From: Bryobacterales bacterium
Lineage (GTDB): Bacteria > Acidobacteriota > Terriglobia > Bryobacterales > Bryobacteraceae
Assembly (NCBI GenBank): GCA_003136575.1
Contig: PLEX01000037.1
Span: 1 to 39,370, forward strand
Direction: 5' to 3'
DNA: 39,370 nucleotides
Below, piece after piece: positions 24,720-33,888 of this stretch. Below the pieces are notes generated by a model. The model was given only the letters and a program-made list of their open reading frames with translations, made no database searches and was not told the origin of the DNA. Each line of letters begins with the position of its first letter. Position 1 is the first letter of the stretch. The position numbers and the translations under genes are program-made.

Positions 24720-26183
24720 TCATTTGCGCTTTTGAAACCACGTTCCCCAAACACCGTGGTAAACAACGTCATATCCCGCCAGTACGCCCGGAAACTTCGA
24801 CTCGAAATTCGGCCAGGGAGCCTTTCGCACCAGATCCCTGTTGCTCACGTAGATATATCTCGGGGAGGACTTCTCGATATCGGCCCGAACCCTTCGGTAT
24901 ACGCTCGCGGGCAGCACCGTCATGTTGTCTCCCTCGATCGCCGACGCGAGCCGGCAATTGGAAAAACGCGGCGTCATTGGACTCATCCAGACAAAAGCCG
25001 TGTCGGACGGACCGCATTGAACCTGCCGGGCTTCGTCGCGGCGGATATCGCGGTACAGCCTGTTGTCGGCCATCTCCCGATCCGTGAACATGTCGACGGC
25101 GAAGCTGCGCGCCACTCCGATTGTCCTGAAGGCTGCCAGCAACAGGATCAACCCTGCAATCCAGCGCCGAGCCGTCGAGCCGCGAACGATTTGAAATATA
25201 GCCCAATCGAGGCCGAAACCGGCAAGCAGCGCCACGGGCGGTAGAATGAGCAGCCAGTGATATTCCCACCACGACTGGAACTGCACCACAATCGCGATAG
25301 CCCCCGTGACCATCCAGACGCATAGGAAAGCCACGGGCATCCATATCCTGCGTTCGTGGCGCTTTTCTCGGACCGCCCACCCCGCGGGGAGCAATAGTAG
25401 CCAAAGGGCCGAAGTCCCGCTCAGGAAGTGATGAAGACCCTCCGGCAGCGCGCCGATCCGCATCATCGGATCGATCGCATTCCGTGCCTCGTACGGTACC
25501 CTGAACACCGCGTCGATCAGATCCGGAAGCGTGCCCTGAACCGCAAACCACGCAACCGTTGCCGCGATGGGCGTCGCCGCGGAGATCAGCAGGATGATCC
25601 AAGTCCGCAAACTTCGCGCCGATTCCCGATCCATAATCAGGAAAACAGCCCAGAAACCGACCGCCACCAGGCCATAAAATAACTTCAAAAGCAGCAGGAA
25701 TCCCACGCCCGCTCCGGCCGCGATCAAACGCCAGTTGGACCGCGGCTTGAGCAGGCCGAGAGCGGCCATGGCGACCGGCAGGCAGGCCAAACCCTCAACG
25801 GTTCCAAGGTCGGGATCGACGCTCAGCGAATTGTAGAACGGGATCACCAGCACCGCGCCGAGCCATGCCGCCCGGTATCCGATCCGCGGGCCAAGCCACA
25901 AGAACGACAGCACGGCGAAGCCGGTCAGGATGGCCATTTCCATCAGGCGTATACCCAGGTCCGTAAAACCGAAAATACTGCCCCCTGCAAGGTAGAGCAA
26001 AAAAATCCCGGGCGGCTTCACGTCCCAGAATTCGCGATAGAGCAGACCGCTGTGCCGTATCAGTTCCGCGCCCCGCAGGAACAGGGTCTGGTCGTCCGCC
26101 AGCACGTGTTTCAGTCTCGGCGCGTCGAAGAAAACACAGCACCCCGCGAGGGCGGCTGCCGCTAGCGCAATTCGGCTACTCAT
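24720..26183 (-). CDS. GT-C fold glycosyltransferase-like membrane protein (ArnT/PMT-type)
   Basis: A 487-aa polytopic protein with about ten hydrophobic segments. The first luminal loop holds LADDQTLFLRGAELIRHSG followed by YREFWDVKPPGIFLLYL (about 28-65), the acidic pair and KPPG motif of the GT39/ArnT group that use polyprenyl-phosphate sugars. A C-terminal soluble part (about 380-487) follows the last helix (LLLLAAFRTIGVARSF). The ATG at 26183 sits just before the first helix; an open extension to 26324 is poor in hydrophobic residues and discarded. It faces the divergent 26476 gene across a 292-bp spacer with GGTAC sites. The sugar is unknown. Confidence 0.87.
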   Translation of the reverse strand: MSSRIALAAAALAGCCVFFDAPRLKHVLADDQTLFLRGAELIRHSGLLYREFWDVKPPGIFLLYLAGGSIFGFTDLGIRLMEMAILTGFAVLSFLWLGPRIGYRAAWLGAVLVIPFYNSLSVDPDLGTVEGLACLPVAMAALGLLKPRSNWRLIAAGAGVGFLLLLKLFYGLVAVGFWAVFLIMDRESARSLRTWIILLISAATPIAATVAWFAVQGTLPDLIDAVFRVPYEARNAIDPMMRIGALPEGLHHFLSGTSALWLLLLPAGWAVREKRHERRIWMPVAFLCVWMVTGAIAIVVQFQSWWEYHWLLILPPVALLAGFGLDWAIFQIVRGSTARRWIAGLILLLAAFRTIGVARSFAVDMFTDREMADNRLYRDIRRDEARQVQCGPSDTAFVWMSPMTPRFSNCRLASAIEGDNMTVLPASVYRRVRADIEKSSPRYIYVSNRDLVRKAPWPNFESKFPGVLAGYDVVYHGVWGTWFQKRK

Positions 26184-26475
26184 ATTCTTTGACAAAGGCA
26201 AACTCCATCGTATCCGAGGACGCGTACCATCGCTCGTTCCATTGGTCCCCGGTACCGGTCCGTAGGTACTGGAACTACTGGCAGTATTCCGAGCCGCGTT
26301 CCCCGTTCTGCATTGGCGTACCATGTAACTTGAGAGAGCGAACGGGGAGGCGAACCTTACGAATGGGAAGTGAAATTGCCGGTGGCATCTCGTCCGAACG
26401 AGCCGGAGCGAATAACAGACAGGACAGGGTTTCCTCGACCGGTTTCCATTCCGTCATGAGTGCGCACTGTTGGAA
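26184..26475. promoter_or_regulatory. Divergent spacer with repeated GTACC sites
   Basis: GCGTACCAT occurs twice (26222-26230 and 26316-26324) and GGTAC occurs at 26251 and 26265. The region separates two divergent glycan genes, so promoters for both should lie here. No clear -35/-10 pair was found in either direction; a TTGACA at 26189-26195 on the + strand lacks a good -10 partner. Confidence 0.35.
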
Positions 26476-28395
26476 ATGAGCGTCGGAAACAGTTCCTCCG
26501 TCGAGAGTGTGCCAACGACCTCCGATTCCCCGGCCCGGCAACTGAAAACGGGCGTTTCCAGGTCCGCTGCGGCCGCATTGCTCGTGATTGCGGTTTCGGC
26601 GGCGCTTGCCGGACTCATTCAGACCCTGCAAACGGCCGTCCGGCAACCCGAACGCGCGGTTATGCTGGTCGGCCTCGTGTTTGTATCGATTCTCGCCGCC
26701 GCGCCAGGAATTTATATTCTGCGCGCGGGCCGCAAAGCCGAGCCGGAAACCGCCGCATTGTGCTTCCTGGGCGCTTGCTCCGTTGTGCTGTTGGCCATCT
26801 ACTTTTTCTGGGTTTCGTGGTTTGTATTCTTTCCGGCGGACATGCTGACGTGGTCGGAAAACGATTTTCTGAACGACCTCGTCAAATTCTCCGTCGGCTA
26901 CCCCTTGTATTCGCCGGTTGCCAACCTCGATTCGAGTCACTATCCGCCCGGAACCCAGCTGCTGACGTATTTCCTCGCGAAGCTGACCGGCCAGTTTGGA
27001 TCCATCCCCGCTTACCGCATGATACAGCTGACGTTTACCGCTTTGGCGGCATTCTTCGCAACGTTATGCTGCCGAAGAATTCTCCGCAGAGCATGGCCCG
27101 AATCGCAGGCGGCGGTGAACAGCTGGATCTGGAACGGCTTCTGGTACGCCGCGCTTTTCCTGATGGCGGCCAATTCGATTACCAACCGTTTCGCCCACAA
27201 CCTGCACGGAGACGCACTGGCGCAGCTAATCACCATGGTCGCGTACTATCTCCTGCTGCGCTACATGGACAATCGCAGCACCGGTGTCCTGGTCGGCATG
27301 GCGTTCGTAGTCACCGCCGGCTTTTTCGCTAAGCAGAGCCTTTTGATATGGGCCGTCTGGTACGCTGCGTTTCTGCTGATCTGGGGGCGTTCGCTGAAGC
27401 GAACCCTGGTGTTCGCCGGCGTCGCGGCTGCCGTTTTCTCCGCCGCCGTTGGGCTTTGTTACGCCACGTGGGGCGCTCCCTTCTATTTTTGGGTCTTTCA
27501 GGAACTCAGCAAGCAACCGGTAGCGCCTCTGCGAGCGTTCCAGCACATGCTCGACTCCTGGCCGTACTTCGCCGTCGGTCTGCTGGGCGGCGTAACATTG
27601 CTGCGGCGCACCCGACCGAACGGCCTGACGGGCGCGTGGTTAATCTGGATCGGACTCATAACGCTAGAGTGCTACACGAGCGGAATGGAATGGATGCACA
27701 ATCATATCGGTCCGGGGTGTCTGATGGCGGGAATCTGGTTCCTGGCGGGACTCGCCTCACTTTGGAGGCAGCCTGTCGCCGATTCGCACGAGTTCTCCCT
27801 CACCCAGCGCTGGATAAGAATGGGTGCCGTCACCGCAACCATCGCACTTACATTCAGTGGGCTGGGAATGGTCCGGATTCCCCTGCGCCCGGTTTCCGAC
27901 GACGCCTATCGCTATGTGAACGACATCGAGAAGGAATTTCGTGGAATGCCCCCTGAAAAGGTCCTGCTCGACACGGGAACGTGGATTTACGCAAGAAGTG
28001 GCGTGATTATGGGAGACCGCGCTTCGATCACCGGTATGCTGGCCATGTCCCGGATCTTCGCGTTCGACGGCTTTCTTTCACGGATCGCGGCGAAGCGCTA
28101 CTCGAGGATTCTGGTTCACGGTCTGCACGCGAAGGATTGCTGGTATGAGAATTCACTTTGGCCGCATCCCGGGGGTATCCGGCAGGCGCTGCTCGACAAT
28201 TATCGCGAAGTGCGGCGAATCCCGGCGGCCCAGGGTCCCGAAGGCGTAAACAATTGGGCCGAGGATCCCCACCTTTTTGACGAGATTGCGGTTCTGGAGC
28301 CAAAGGATGCCGCCACTTTGGCCGGGGGCGAATTTGCGCCTGCCGCAACGGTTCCTGCCCGACCCGGGGTTCTGGCGGCCGACACTGGCCGATAA
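26476..28395 (+). CDS. Large polytopic membrane protein, glycosyltransferase-like (GT-C)
   Basis: A 639-aa protein with about eleven hydrophobic segments from residue 30 (AAAALLVIAVSAALAGLI). The first long loop contains FPADMLTWSENDFLNDLVKF and YPLYSPVANLDSSHYPPGT (about 115-155), acidic residues and a YPPG motif as in GT-C enzymes that take sugar from a polyprenyl carrier. A C-terminal soluble domain (about 470-600) contains KVLLDTGTWIYARSGVIMGD. The enzyme family is not certain; it could be a ligase or polymerase-like component. The ATG at 26476 is preferred; a TTG at 26470 is possible. It opens the + strand run that continues to 33433. Confidence 0.82.
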   Translation: MSVGNSSSVESVPTTSDSPARQLKTGVSRSAAAALLVIAVSAALAGLIQTLQTAVRQPERAVMLVGLVFVSILAAAPGIYILRAGRKAEPETAALCFLGACSVVLLAIYFFWVSWFVFFPADMLTWSENDFLNDLVKFSVGYPLYSPVANLDSSHYPPGTQLLTYFLAKLTGQFGSIPAYRMIQLTFTALAAFFATLCCRRILRRAWPESQAAVNSWIWNGFWYAALFLMAANSITNRFAHNLHGDALAQLITMVAYYLLLRYMDNRSTGVLVGMAFVVTAGFFAKQSLLIWAVWYAAFLLIWGRSLKRTLVFAGVAAAVFSAAVGLCYATWGAPFYFWVFQELSKQPVAPLRAFQHMLDSWPYFAVGLLGGVTLLRRTRPNGLTGAWLIWIGLITLECYTSGMEWMHNHIGPGCLMAGIWFLAGLASLWRQPVADSHEFSLTQRWIRMGAVTATIALTFSGLGMVRIPLRPVSDDAYRYVNDIEKEFRGMPPEKVLLDTGTWIYARSGVIMGDRASITGMLAMSRIFAFDGFLSRIAAKRYSRILVHGLHAKDCWYENSLWPHPGGIRQALLDNYREVRRIPAAQGPEGVNNWAEDPHLFDEIAVLEPKDAATLAGGEFAPAATVPARPGVLAADTGR

Positions 28396-28464
28396 GACAT
28401 CGTGACTTTTAGGGAACACGCGCAAGTTAGGCCGCCGGACCCGGCTGTACGGTTGGTTCTTCCG

Positions 28465-29607
28465 ATGTCTGGCCCCGCAACCGGCGGCTCTTGCGCTTGC
28501 GACGTCCTTATCGTCGGCGGTGGTTTCTACGGCCTCAATCTGGCCGAATACTCGGCGGCGCGCTTCCCCCGGGTGATTCTCTGCGAACGCTCCGCGGAAC
28601 TGATGCAGCGCGCCTCTTTCTCCAACCAGGCCCGCGTGCACAATGGATATCACTATCCCCGAAGCATTCTCACCGCCGTTCGCAGCCGGGTTAACTTCCG
28701 CCGCTTCGTCGAAGAGTTCCAGCCCGCCATCGACTCCACCTACGAATGCCTCTATGCGGTCGGACGGCGGTTTTCGAAGGTCTCGGCGCGCCAATTCTAT
28801 GAAAGCGTGCGGCGGATCGGCGCAGCAATCGGGCCCGCCTCCCTCGCAAGCAAACGTCTTTTCGACCCGGCATATGTGGAAGATGTTTTTCTCACCGAAG
28901 AGAGCGCGTTCAACTCAACAATTCTGCGGGAAATCATGGCCGAACGGGTTCGGCGCGCCGGCGTGGAAGTGTCGCTCGGAACCACGGTCCACTCCGTGAG
29001 GGCAGGTGCCGGAAACCGCGTCCAGGTCGAAATCGAACGAGACGGAGTGCGGGAAACCGTAACCGCGGACCGCGTTTTTTGTTGCGCGTATGCCCAACTC
29101 AACGGGCCCGGCTGCGAGGGCGGCATAGCACCGATCCATCTCAAACACGAGATCACCGAAGTCGCACTGGTCGAACCCCCGGGGCAGCTTCGCGGCCTGG
29201 GCGTCACGATCATGGACGGGCCTTTCTTTTCCCTGATGCCATTCCCTGCCCGCGGTCTCCATGCTCTCTATCACGTTCGCCATAGCCCCCACGCTCACTG
29301 GTACGATGGCAACGCGCCCTGGCACCCGGCATACGAACGTCTCGTTTCCGCCGAAAAGCGGACTGCGTTCCCGTTCATGGTGCGCGATTCAGCCCGTTAT
29401 GTTCCGGCCGTGGCGGACTGTCTGCACCGCGACTCGCTATGGGAAGTGAGAACGGTCTTACCTCGCAGTGAAACTGACGATTCCCGCCCTATTCTCTTTA
29501 AACCGCATTTTGGAATACCGAATTACCATTTAATTATGGGTGGTAAGATCGATAACGTTTACGACGTGCTGGACGTGATTGGCCAGACGCCGAACCTCTG
29601 GAACTAG
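28465..29607 (+). CDS. FAD-dependent oxidoreductase (DAO-like)
   Basis: A 380-aa protein. The N-terminus has the dinucleotide-binding fold DVLIVGGGFYGLNLAEY (about 13-29, with GGGFYG), and a second segment RVHNGYHYPRSILTAVRSR is typical of FAD-binding oxidoreductases of the D-amino-acid-oxidase (DAO) type. The C-terminus has HFGIPNYHLIMGGKIDNVYDV with a GGK loop. Members oxidise amino-acid or sugar derivatives. The presence between a membrane glycosyltransferase and a GT2 suggests an action on a sugar precursor, but this is inference. A GTG at 28402 would add 21 residues; the ATG at 28465 lies nearer the FAD motif. It follows the previous gene with little or no gap and precedes the GT2 by 5 bp. 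Confidence 0.82.
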   Translation: MSGPATGGSCACDVLIVGGGFYGLNLAEYSAARFPRVILCERSAELMQRASFSNQARVHNGYHYPRSILTAVRSRVNFRRFVEEFQPAIDSTYECLYAVGRRFSKVSARQFYESVRRIGAAIGPASLASKRLFDPAYVEDVFLTEESAFNSTILREIMAERVRRAGVEVSLGTTVHSVRAGAGNRVQVEIERDGVRETVTADRVFCCAYAQLNGPGCEGGIAPIHLKHEITEVALVEPPGQLRGLGVTIMDGPFFSLMPFPARGLHALYHVRHSPHAHWYDGNAPWHPAYERLVSAEKRTAFPFMVRDSARYVPAVADCLHRDSLWEVRTVLPRSETDDSRPILFKPHFGIPNYHLIMGGKIDNVYDVLDVIGQTPNLWN

Positions 29608-29612
29608 CGAAC

Positions 29613-30638
29613 ATGGCCAACAACGAGCTCCTCGTTTCCGCGCTTGCCGTTCTTCACGATAACGCTGCGATCCTGCCTGCCTTCCTGGAAGATCTCGGTG
29701 CCGTGCTGGCCTTTCAATACACAAACTACGAAATACTTTTGGTCGATAACGGCTCGATGGACGGTACCGACCGTATGGTCCCGGACCTTTTGTCCCGCCA
29801 CAAGTGCGTTCGCTATCTCCGGCTCACGCGTCCAACCGACGACGAAACAGCGCTGATGGCCGGACTCGATGCCGCGATTGGCGACTTTCTGGTCACGCTG
29901 GATCCCGATTTCGACCCGCCGGCCGAGCTCGCGAAGATGGTCGAACTCTGCCGGGGTGGCCGCGATATGGTTCTGGGAGTGGCGAGCAATCCGGTCCCTC
30001 CCGGTCCTTTGTACACCGCTCTCAGGCGCGTTTTCGTGTCGCTCAGCCACCGTCTGCTGAGAGTCGACCTGACGGTGGGCGTGACACGCTATCGCGTCCT
30101 CAGCCGACAAGCCGTCAATGCCCTGATAAAAGTCAGGCTCCGGCGGCGTTTCTTCGCATTGGTTGCCGCGGACGTCGGATTAGCCGGCACAAACCATGTC
30201 TATGCGCAGATTTCCCGTTCCGGCCGCCGGCCGGTTCATCGTCTGCTGCACGACGTTCGGCTCGGGATGTCGGTACTCGTCCACAATTCGATCACATTGC
30301 TGCGCCTTGCAAGCGTCCTCGGCATTCTGGGCGGCATTATGAGCTTGTCTTACAATCTCTACGCGGTGGTGATCTTCATTTTCAAGCGCGACGTCCCGCC
30401 AGGGTGGACCACGCTCAGCTTCGCCATAAGTGCGCTATTCACGCTCGTCTTTCTTATGTTGGCCCTGATCGGCGAATACCTGAGCCGTGTGCTTGAAGAA
30501 TCCTCCGTGCGGCCCTTGTATCATGTGCGCGACGAATTATCGAGCGCGGTCATGCTCTCCGATCCGGCCCGCCGCAACGTCCTCGACGAGTCGATTATCG
30601 ACGAACCGGACAACGTCGGCAAAGTTCGGGGTTTTTGA
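29613..30638 (+). CDS. GT2 glycosyltransferase, GtrB/DPM1-like
   Basis: A 341-aa enzyme that makes a polyprenyl-phosphate sugar from a nucleotide sugar on the cytoplasmic side. The N-terminal GT2 fold has [16 protein letters not shown] (41-56) and the DxD motif D97-P98-D99 in [10 protein letters not shown]. The C-terminus carries two membrane helices (about 230-255, [23 protein letters not shown]; and 262-295, [25 protein letters not shown]), as in GtrB. The final [21 protein letters not shown] is typical of the family. It would feed the GT-C enzymes in this locus. It starts 5 bp after the FAD gene. Confidence 0.92.
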   Translation: MANNELLVSALAVLHDNAAILPAFLEDLGAVLAFQYTNYEILLVDNGSMDGTDRMVPDLLSRHKCVRYLRLTRPTDDETALMAGLDAAIGDFLVTLDPDFDPPAELAKMVELCRGGRDMVLGVASNPVPPGPLYTALRRVFVSLSHRLLRVDLTVGVTRYRVLSRQAVNALIKVRLRRRFFALVAADVGLAGTNHVYAQISRSGRRPVHRLLHDVRLGMSVLVHNSITLLRLASVLGILGGIMSLSYNLYAVVIFIFKRDVPPGWTTLSFAISALFTLVFLMLALIGEYLSRVLEESSVRPLYHVRDELSSAVMLSDPARRNVLDESIIDEPDNVGKVRGF

Positions 30639-30711
30639 GTCGACGGCGAGGCCGTTTCCCTCCGGCTGCGATGGTATCCGGTAATCGGCTGTTGCGCGTG
30701 GCATCTCGGAG

Positions 30712-30748
30712 TATCTCCATTCTCCTGTCGTGTAGGAGAATGGAGGTA
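30712..30748 (+). promoter_or_regulatory. 15-bp hairpin covering the epimerase start codon
   Basis: TATCTCCATTCTCCT (30712-30726) can pair with AGGAGAATGGAGGTA (30734-30748): 15 pairs including one G-U, with a 7-nt loop GTCGTGT. It includes AGGAG and the ATG at 30740, so folded mRNA would hide the start. There is no T-run, so it is not an intrinsic terminator. Confidence 0.6.
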
Positions 30749-31819
30749 ACGCCAACTTACTCCGTTCTGGTCAGCGGCTCGTGCGGTCTTATTGGTTCCG
30801 AGGTTTCGGTCTTTTTTGCCCGCCAGGGATTCTCCGTCACCGGGATCGACAGTAATCATCGTGCGACATTTTTCGGTCCGGAAGGCGATACGAGTTGGGT
30901 GCGTGAACGCCTTTTCCGCGAGATTCCGGGCTACCGGCATGAAGCTCTGGATATACGCGATCGCGAAGGTCTTTTACGCCTGATGCGGGAAGTGCGGCCC
31001 AGTCTGATGATTCACGCGGCGGCCCAACCGTCGCATGATCGTGCGGCGGCAATTCCCTTTCTCGATTTCGAGGTCAACGCCGTGGGGACGCTCAATATGC
31101 TGGAGGCTGCGCGCCAGACGTGCCCCGAGTCGCCGTTCATTCACATGTCGACTAACAAGGTTTATGGTGACCGGCCTAATACGATTTCACTACGGGAATT
31201 ACCCACCCGTTGGGACTACGCCGACCCCGTCTACGAGCACGGGATTCCGGAAGACTTTTCCATCGATCAGAGCAAGCATTCCGTCTTCGGCGCTTCCAAA
31301 GTCGCCGGTGACATTATGGTGCAGGAATACGGGCGCTACCATGGCATGCTCACCTGCTGTCTGCGCGGAGGCTGCCTGACCGGCCCCAATCACTCCGGCG
31401 TGGAACTGCACGGATTCCTGAGCTACCTGATCAAATGCGCCGTCGAAGGCCGGGAGTACAAGGTTTTCGGGTACAAAGGCAAGCAGGTGCGCGACAACAT
31501 CCACTCTGAAGATGTCGCGCGCTTCATGCTTGAATTCTGGAAAAAGCCAAGGGTGGCCGAAGTGTACAACCTCGGCGGAGGCAAGGAGAACGCCTGTTCG
31601 ATTCTTGAGGCCTTCCAGATGGCGGAACAGGCCACCGGACAACCGATGCGGTGGCAGTATGTGGACGAGAACCGTATCGGCGACCATATCTGCTACTACA
31701 GCGATTTGCGTAAGATGAAGGCACACTATCCCGCATGGAACATTACCAAGCCGATCAGGGCGATCTTTAGTGAAATCGCGGAAAGCTGGCGGGAAGGGCT
31801 GGCGGCCAAGCGGGTCTAG
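30740..31819 (+). CDS. NAD-dependent epimerase/dehydratase (extended SDR)
   Basis: A 359-aa sugar-nucleotide enzyme. The NAD-binding motif is [15 protein letters not shown] with GSCGLIG at 13-19. STNKVYGD lies at 137-144. The expected catalytic YxxxK reads FGASK, so Tyr is replaced by Phe at 183 while K187 is kept. The sequence [22 protein letters not shown] follows. Related proteins I recall (CDP-tyvelose epimerase-like group) are cytoplasmic and alter sugar stereochemistry, which would supply the glycan. The start is the ATG at 30740, which sits inside a strong hairpin; an in-frame ATG at 30671 adds 23 residues. The GT2 gene ends 101 bp upstream. The Phe could mean family-wide divergence or loss of activity. 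Confidence 0.85.
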   Translation: MEVTPTYSVLVSGSCGLIGSEVSVFFARQGFSVTGIDSNHRATFFGPEGDTSWVRERLFREIPGYRHEALDIRDREGLLRLMREVRPSLMIHAAAQPSHDRAAAIPFLDFEVNAVGTLNMLEAARQTCPESPFIHMSTNKVYGDRPNTISLRELPTRWDYADPVYEHGIPEDFSIDQSKHSVFGASKVAGDIMVQEYGRYHGMLTCCLRGGCLTGPNHSGVELHGFLSYLIKCAVEGREYKVFGYKGKQVRDNIHSEDVARFMLEFWKKPRVAEVYNLGGGKENACSILEAFQMAEQATGQPMRWQYVDENRIGDHICYYSDLRKMKAHYPAWNITKPIRAIFSEIAESWREGLAAKRV

Positions 31820-31930
31820 TCCAGGTTTAGTCCTATTCCATATGAGTAGTACTGTTAGAACACAATATGGCGTGACTTTACCTCAGTCGCTGCCATACTG
31901 AAGGAACAAACCCCGCTTCGGAGAACCACT

Positions 31931-32236
31931 ATGAACGGTCAGCCGGTGACAACAACGAGTGGTTCGATTAACGCCGGGGAGTCTTCCGCGCGGCCCGTAT
32001 TCGGTCCGGAGGCGCTCGAATGGGTAAATGAGCGCAACCGCAGACATCAGGCAACGTTTGCCGGGCAACGCAGCCGCTGGATACGGCGGAACCGCTATTA
32101 TTACTCGTGCCTGAAGCGCCTGCTGCAATGTCTCGTTGAGCCTGGCAAGCGCGTCCTGAACATTCGTTGCCAGACCGGTCACTTTCTGGAGGCTCTCGAG
32201 CCGAGCCGCGGCGTAGGCGTCGAGATCAGGTCGTAG
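31931..32236 (+). pseudogene. N-terminal fragment of a SAM methyltransferase-GT2 gene, ended by in-frame TAG
   Basis: The ATG at 31931 is preceded by CGGAG at 31919-31923, a good ribosome site. The 101-residue product runs through a helical lead (WVNERNRRHQATF) to the start of a class I methyltransferase: KRVLNIRCQTGHFLEAL then GVGVEIRS, followed by TAG at 32234-32236. The next codon continues in the same frame with MVEVARKEHPRFAYEQ, exactly the segment that should follow this motif. So the stop splits a methyltransferase domain; motif I also lacks its first usual Gly (IRCQTG rather than IGCGTG). A CAG-to-TAG or GAG-to-TAG change would explain it. Confidence 0.85.
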
Positions 32237-33433
32237 ATGGTGGAGGTGGCCCGGAAGGAGCACCCCCGATTCGCGTATGAGCAGCCTTTTCCGGAGAACT
32301 TCCAGACGGACGAAAAATTCGACTATGTGGTGTTCTGTGACATCGGCGATACGGCGGATATCCAGAAATCACTGCTGCGTTTGCGCAAGGTCTGCGAGTC
32401 CCACACACGCCTTCTGATCTATACGTACAACGATATGTGGGAGCCGCTGGTCTATGTCGCCAGCCGGCTGCGTCTGAAGGTGCCTCAAACCGAGCAGAAC
32501 TGGCTCGCCGAACACGATCTGGTGGGGATGCTGGCCTTGAGCGGATTCGAGTGGCTCAAGACTTATCGAACGCTGCTCTTTCCCAAATACATACCTCTCG
32601 TTTCCACCTTTATGAACCGCATAGTGGCGAAACTCCCCTTGATCGGGCGGTTGTGCATGGTCCAGGTGCTGGTGGCCAGACCGGTTTCGCCGCCGGTCGA
32701 CGAGTCGAAGGTCTCGGTTTCCGCTATTGTGCCCTGCAAGAACGAATTCGGAAACATTCAGGGCGCAGTGGAGCGGCTCCCCAAATTGGGCGGATCGACC
32801 GAGCTCATCTTCTGCGACGACAAATCGACCGACGGCACAGCCGAAGAAGTTCGCCGTATGCAACGCCTGTACCCCGCCCGGAACATACGGCTGCTCGAAG
32901 GTCCCGGCATCTGTAAATCGCGGAACGTCTGGACCGGTTTCAACGGCGCGACGGGCGATATTCTGATGATTCTCGACGCGGATCTGACCGTGATGCCCGA
33001 AGAACTGCCGTTCTTCGTTCGCGGCGTCAGCAGTGGAGTAGCCGAGTTTGTAAACGGATCCCGGCTGGTCTATCCAGTGCCGAAAGCGGCCATGAAGGGC
33101 GCAAATCTGGCCGGGAACAAATTCTTCAGCGCCGTCTTTTCGTATATCCTCGGCCAGCGCATCAAAGACACGCTCTGCGGTACCAAGGTGATGTGGCGGC
33201 GGGACTGGGAGCGTATCCGGCCTCTGGTCGGAACCTGGGGAACGATGGACCGCTGGGGCGATTACGATTTGTTGTTCGGCGCGGCAAAACTGAATTTGCG
33301 GATTCTCGACCAGCCCGTGCATTACCAGGAGAGAATTTACGGGGTCACCAAAATGACCAAAGTCTTTAAGAACGGTCTCATCATGCTGCGGATGTGTGTC
33401 TGCGGTTTCCGCAAACTGAAAATGGATTACTGA
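32237..33433 (+). CDS. Methyltransferase C-part fused to GT2 glycosyltransferase (downstream of the TAG)
   Basis: A 398-residue frame starting at the ATG right after the TAG. Residues 1-150 are the rest of the methyltransferase (FDYVVFCDIGDTADIQKSL; LLIYTYNDMWEPL; LVGMLALSGFEWLKTYRTLLFPKYIPL). From about 160 there is a GT2 domain (VSVSAIVPCKNEFGNIQGAV; LIFCDDKSTDGTAEEV; a DAD metal motif in ILMILDADLTVMPEELPFF) and an ERIYGVTKMTKVFKNG end that recalls the YGxTKM loop of Dpm/bifunctional proteins. It belongs to a known class I methyltransferase/GT2 fusion type. The GT2 part may be produced by re-initiation at TAGATG with weak AGG upstream; the methyltransferase part is non-functional unless read through. 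Confidence 0.83.
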   Translation: MVEVARKEHPRFAYEQPFPENFQTDEKFDYVVFCDIGDTADIQKSLLRLRKVCESHTRLLIYTYNDMWEPLVYVASRLRLKVPQTEQNWLAEHDLVGMLALSGFEWLKTYRTLLFPKYIPLVSTFMNRIVAKLPLIGRLCMVQVLVARPVSPPVDESKVSVSAIVPCKNEFGNIQGAVERLPKLGGSTELIFCDDKSTDGTAEEVRRMQRLYPARNIRLLEGPGICKSRNVWTGFNGATGDILMILDADLTVMPEELPFFVRGVSSGVAEFVNGSRLVYPVPKAAMKGANLAGNKFFSAVFSYILGQRIKDTLCGTKVMWRRDWERIRPLVGTWGTMDRWGDYDLLFGAAKLNLRILDQPVHYQERIYGVTKMTKVFKNGLIMLRMCVCGFRKLKMDY

Positions 33434-33656
33434 TTGGCCTCGGCCGCCGGAATTTCAAATCGGCAGTTGCAGCAGCGGCCTATCGGCGTTGTCGCGCTGC
33501 GCGATGAGCCCAAGGCCGGAACATCGGCGAGATCACGGGCGTTGAGTGCCCACAAAGCCGCGCCATTCATGATCACGCACTAAGCGATCGCCCAAGTCGA
33601 GGTCTGTTCCCCGCGCGCGTCGGAAACGCGCCGGTCGAAGCGTCGAGGACGATCAT
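33434..33656 (-). pseudogene. Decayed PIN-domain (VapC-like) toxin remnant
   Basis: The ATG at 33656 overlaps the upstream stop (TAATG) and encodes MIVLDASTGA, the classic PIN N-terminus with its first Asp, but the frame stops after 27 codons. In another frame further on there is AALWALNARDLADVPALG, matching the C-terminal NxxDF-x-x-VPGL segment of PIN toxins. The middle (two other acidic residues) is missing. So both ends survive but the gene is interrupted and shortened. The remnant's stop overlaps the end of the GT2 gene on the opposite strand. Confidence 0.65.
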
Positions 33657-33838
33657 TAACGGGCCAAACCGCGAAGTCCCGGAGTCTTGCGGGAACGTCG
33701 AACCGCAAACAGTTCCCGCCTGACATCCGCGCGGGAACGCGGCTTGATGGCCGGCCGCAGTTCGTCGAAAGCCTTCAGCATTGCGCTGCGCTCACTGTCG
33801 CTCAGCCGATCCAGACGCGAGACTATCTGCGCTGCCAT
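33656..33838 (-). CDS. Small protein, possible antitoxin partner of the PIN remnant
   Basis: A 60-aa protein: MAAQIVSRLDRLSDSERSAM start, a central FDELRPAIKPRSRADVRREL and a basic tail RRSRKTPGLRGLAR. The size, basic C-terminus and TAATG coupling to the PIN remnant fit an antitoxin, but the sequence does not clearly match MazE, AbrB, Phd or RHH families. If the toxin is dead, the antitoxin is free of selection or has another role. It lies 50 bp after the RNase J stop on the same strand. Confidence 0.6.
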   Translation of the reverse strand: MAAQIVSRLDRLSDSERSAMLKAFDELRPAIKPRSRADVRRELFAVRRSRKTPGLRGLAR

Positions 33839-33888
33839 GCGACCTTTTTACCGTGTAGCAGCAGTGATGGCAGAGCGTGCTTTCGCCG

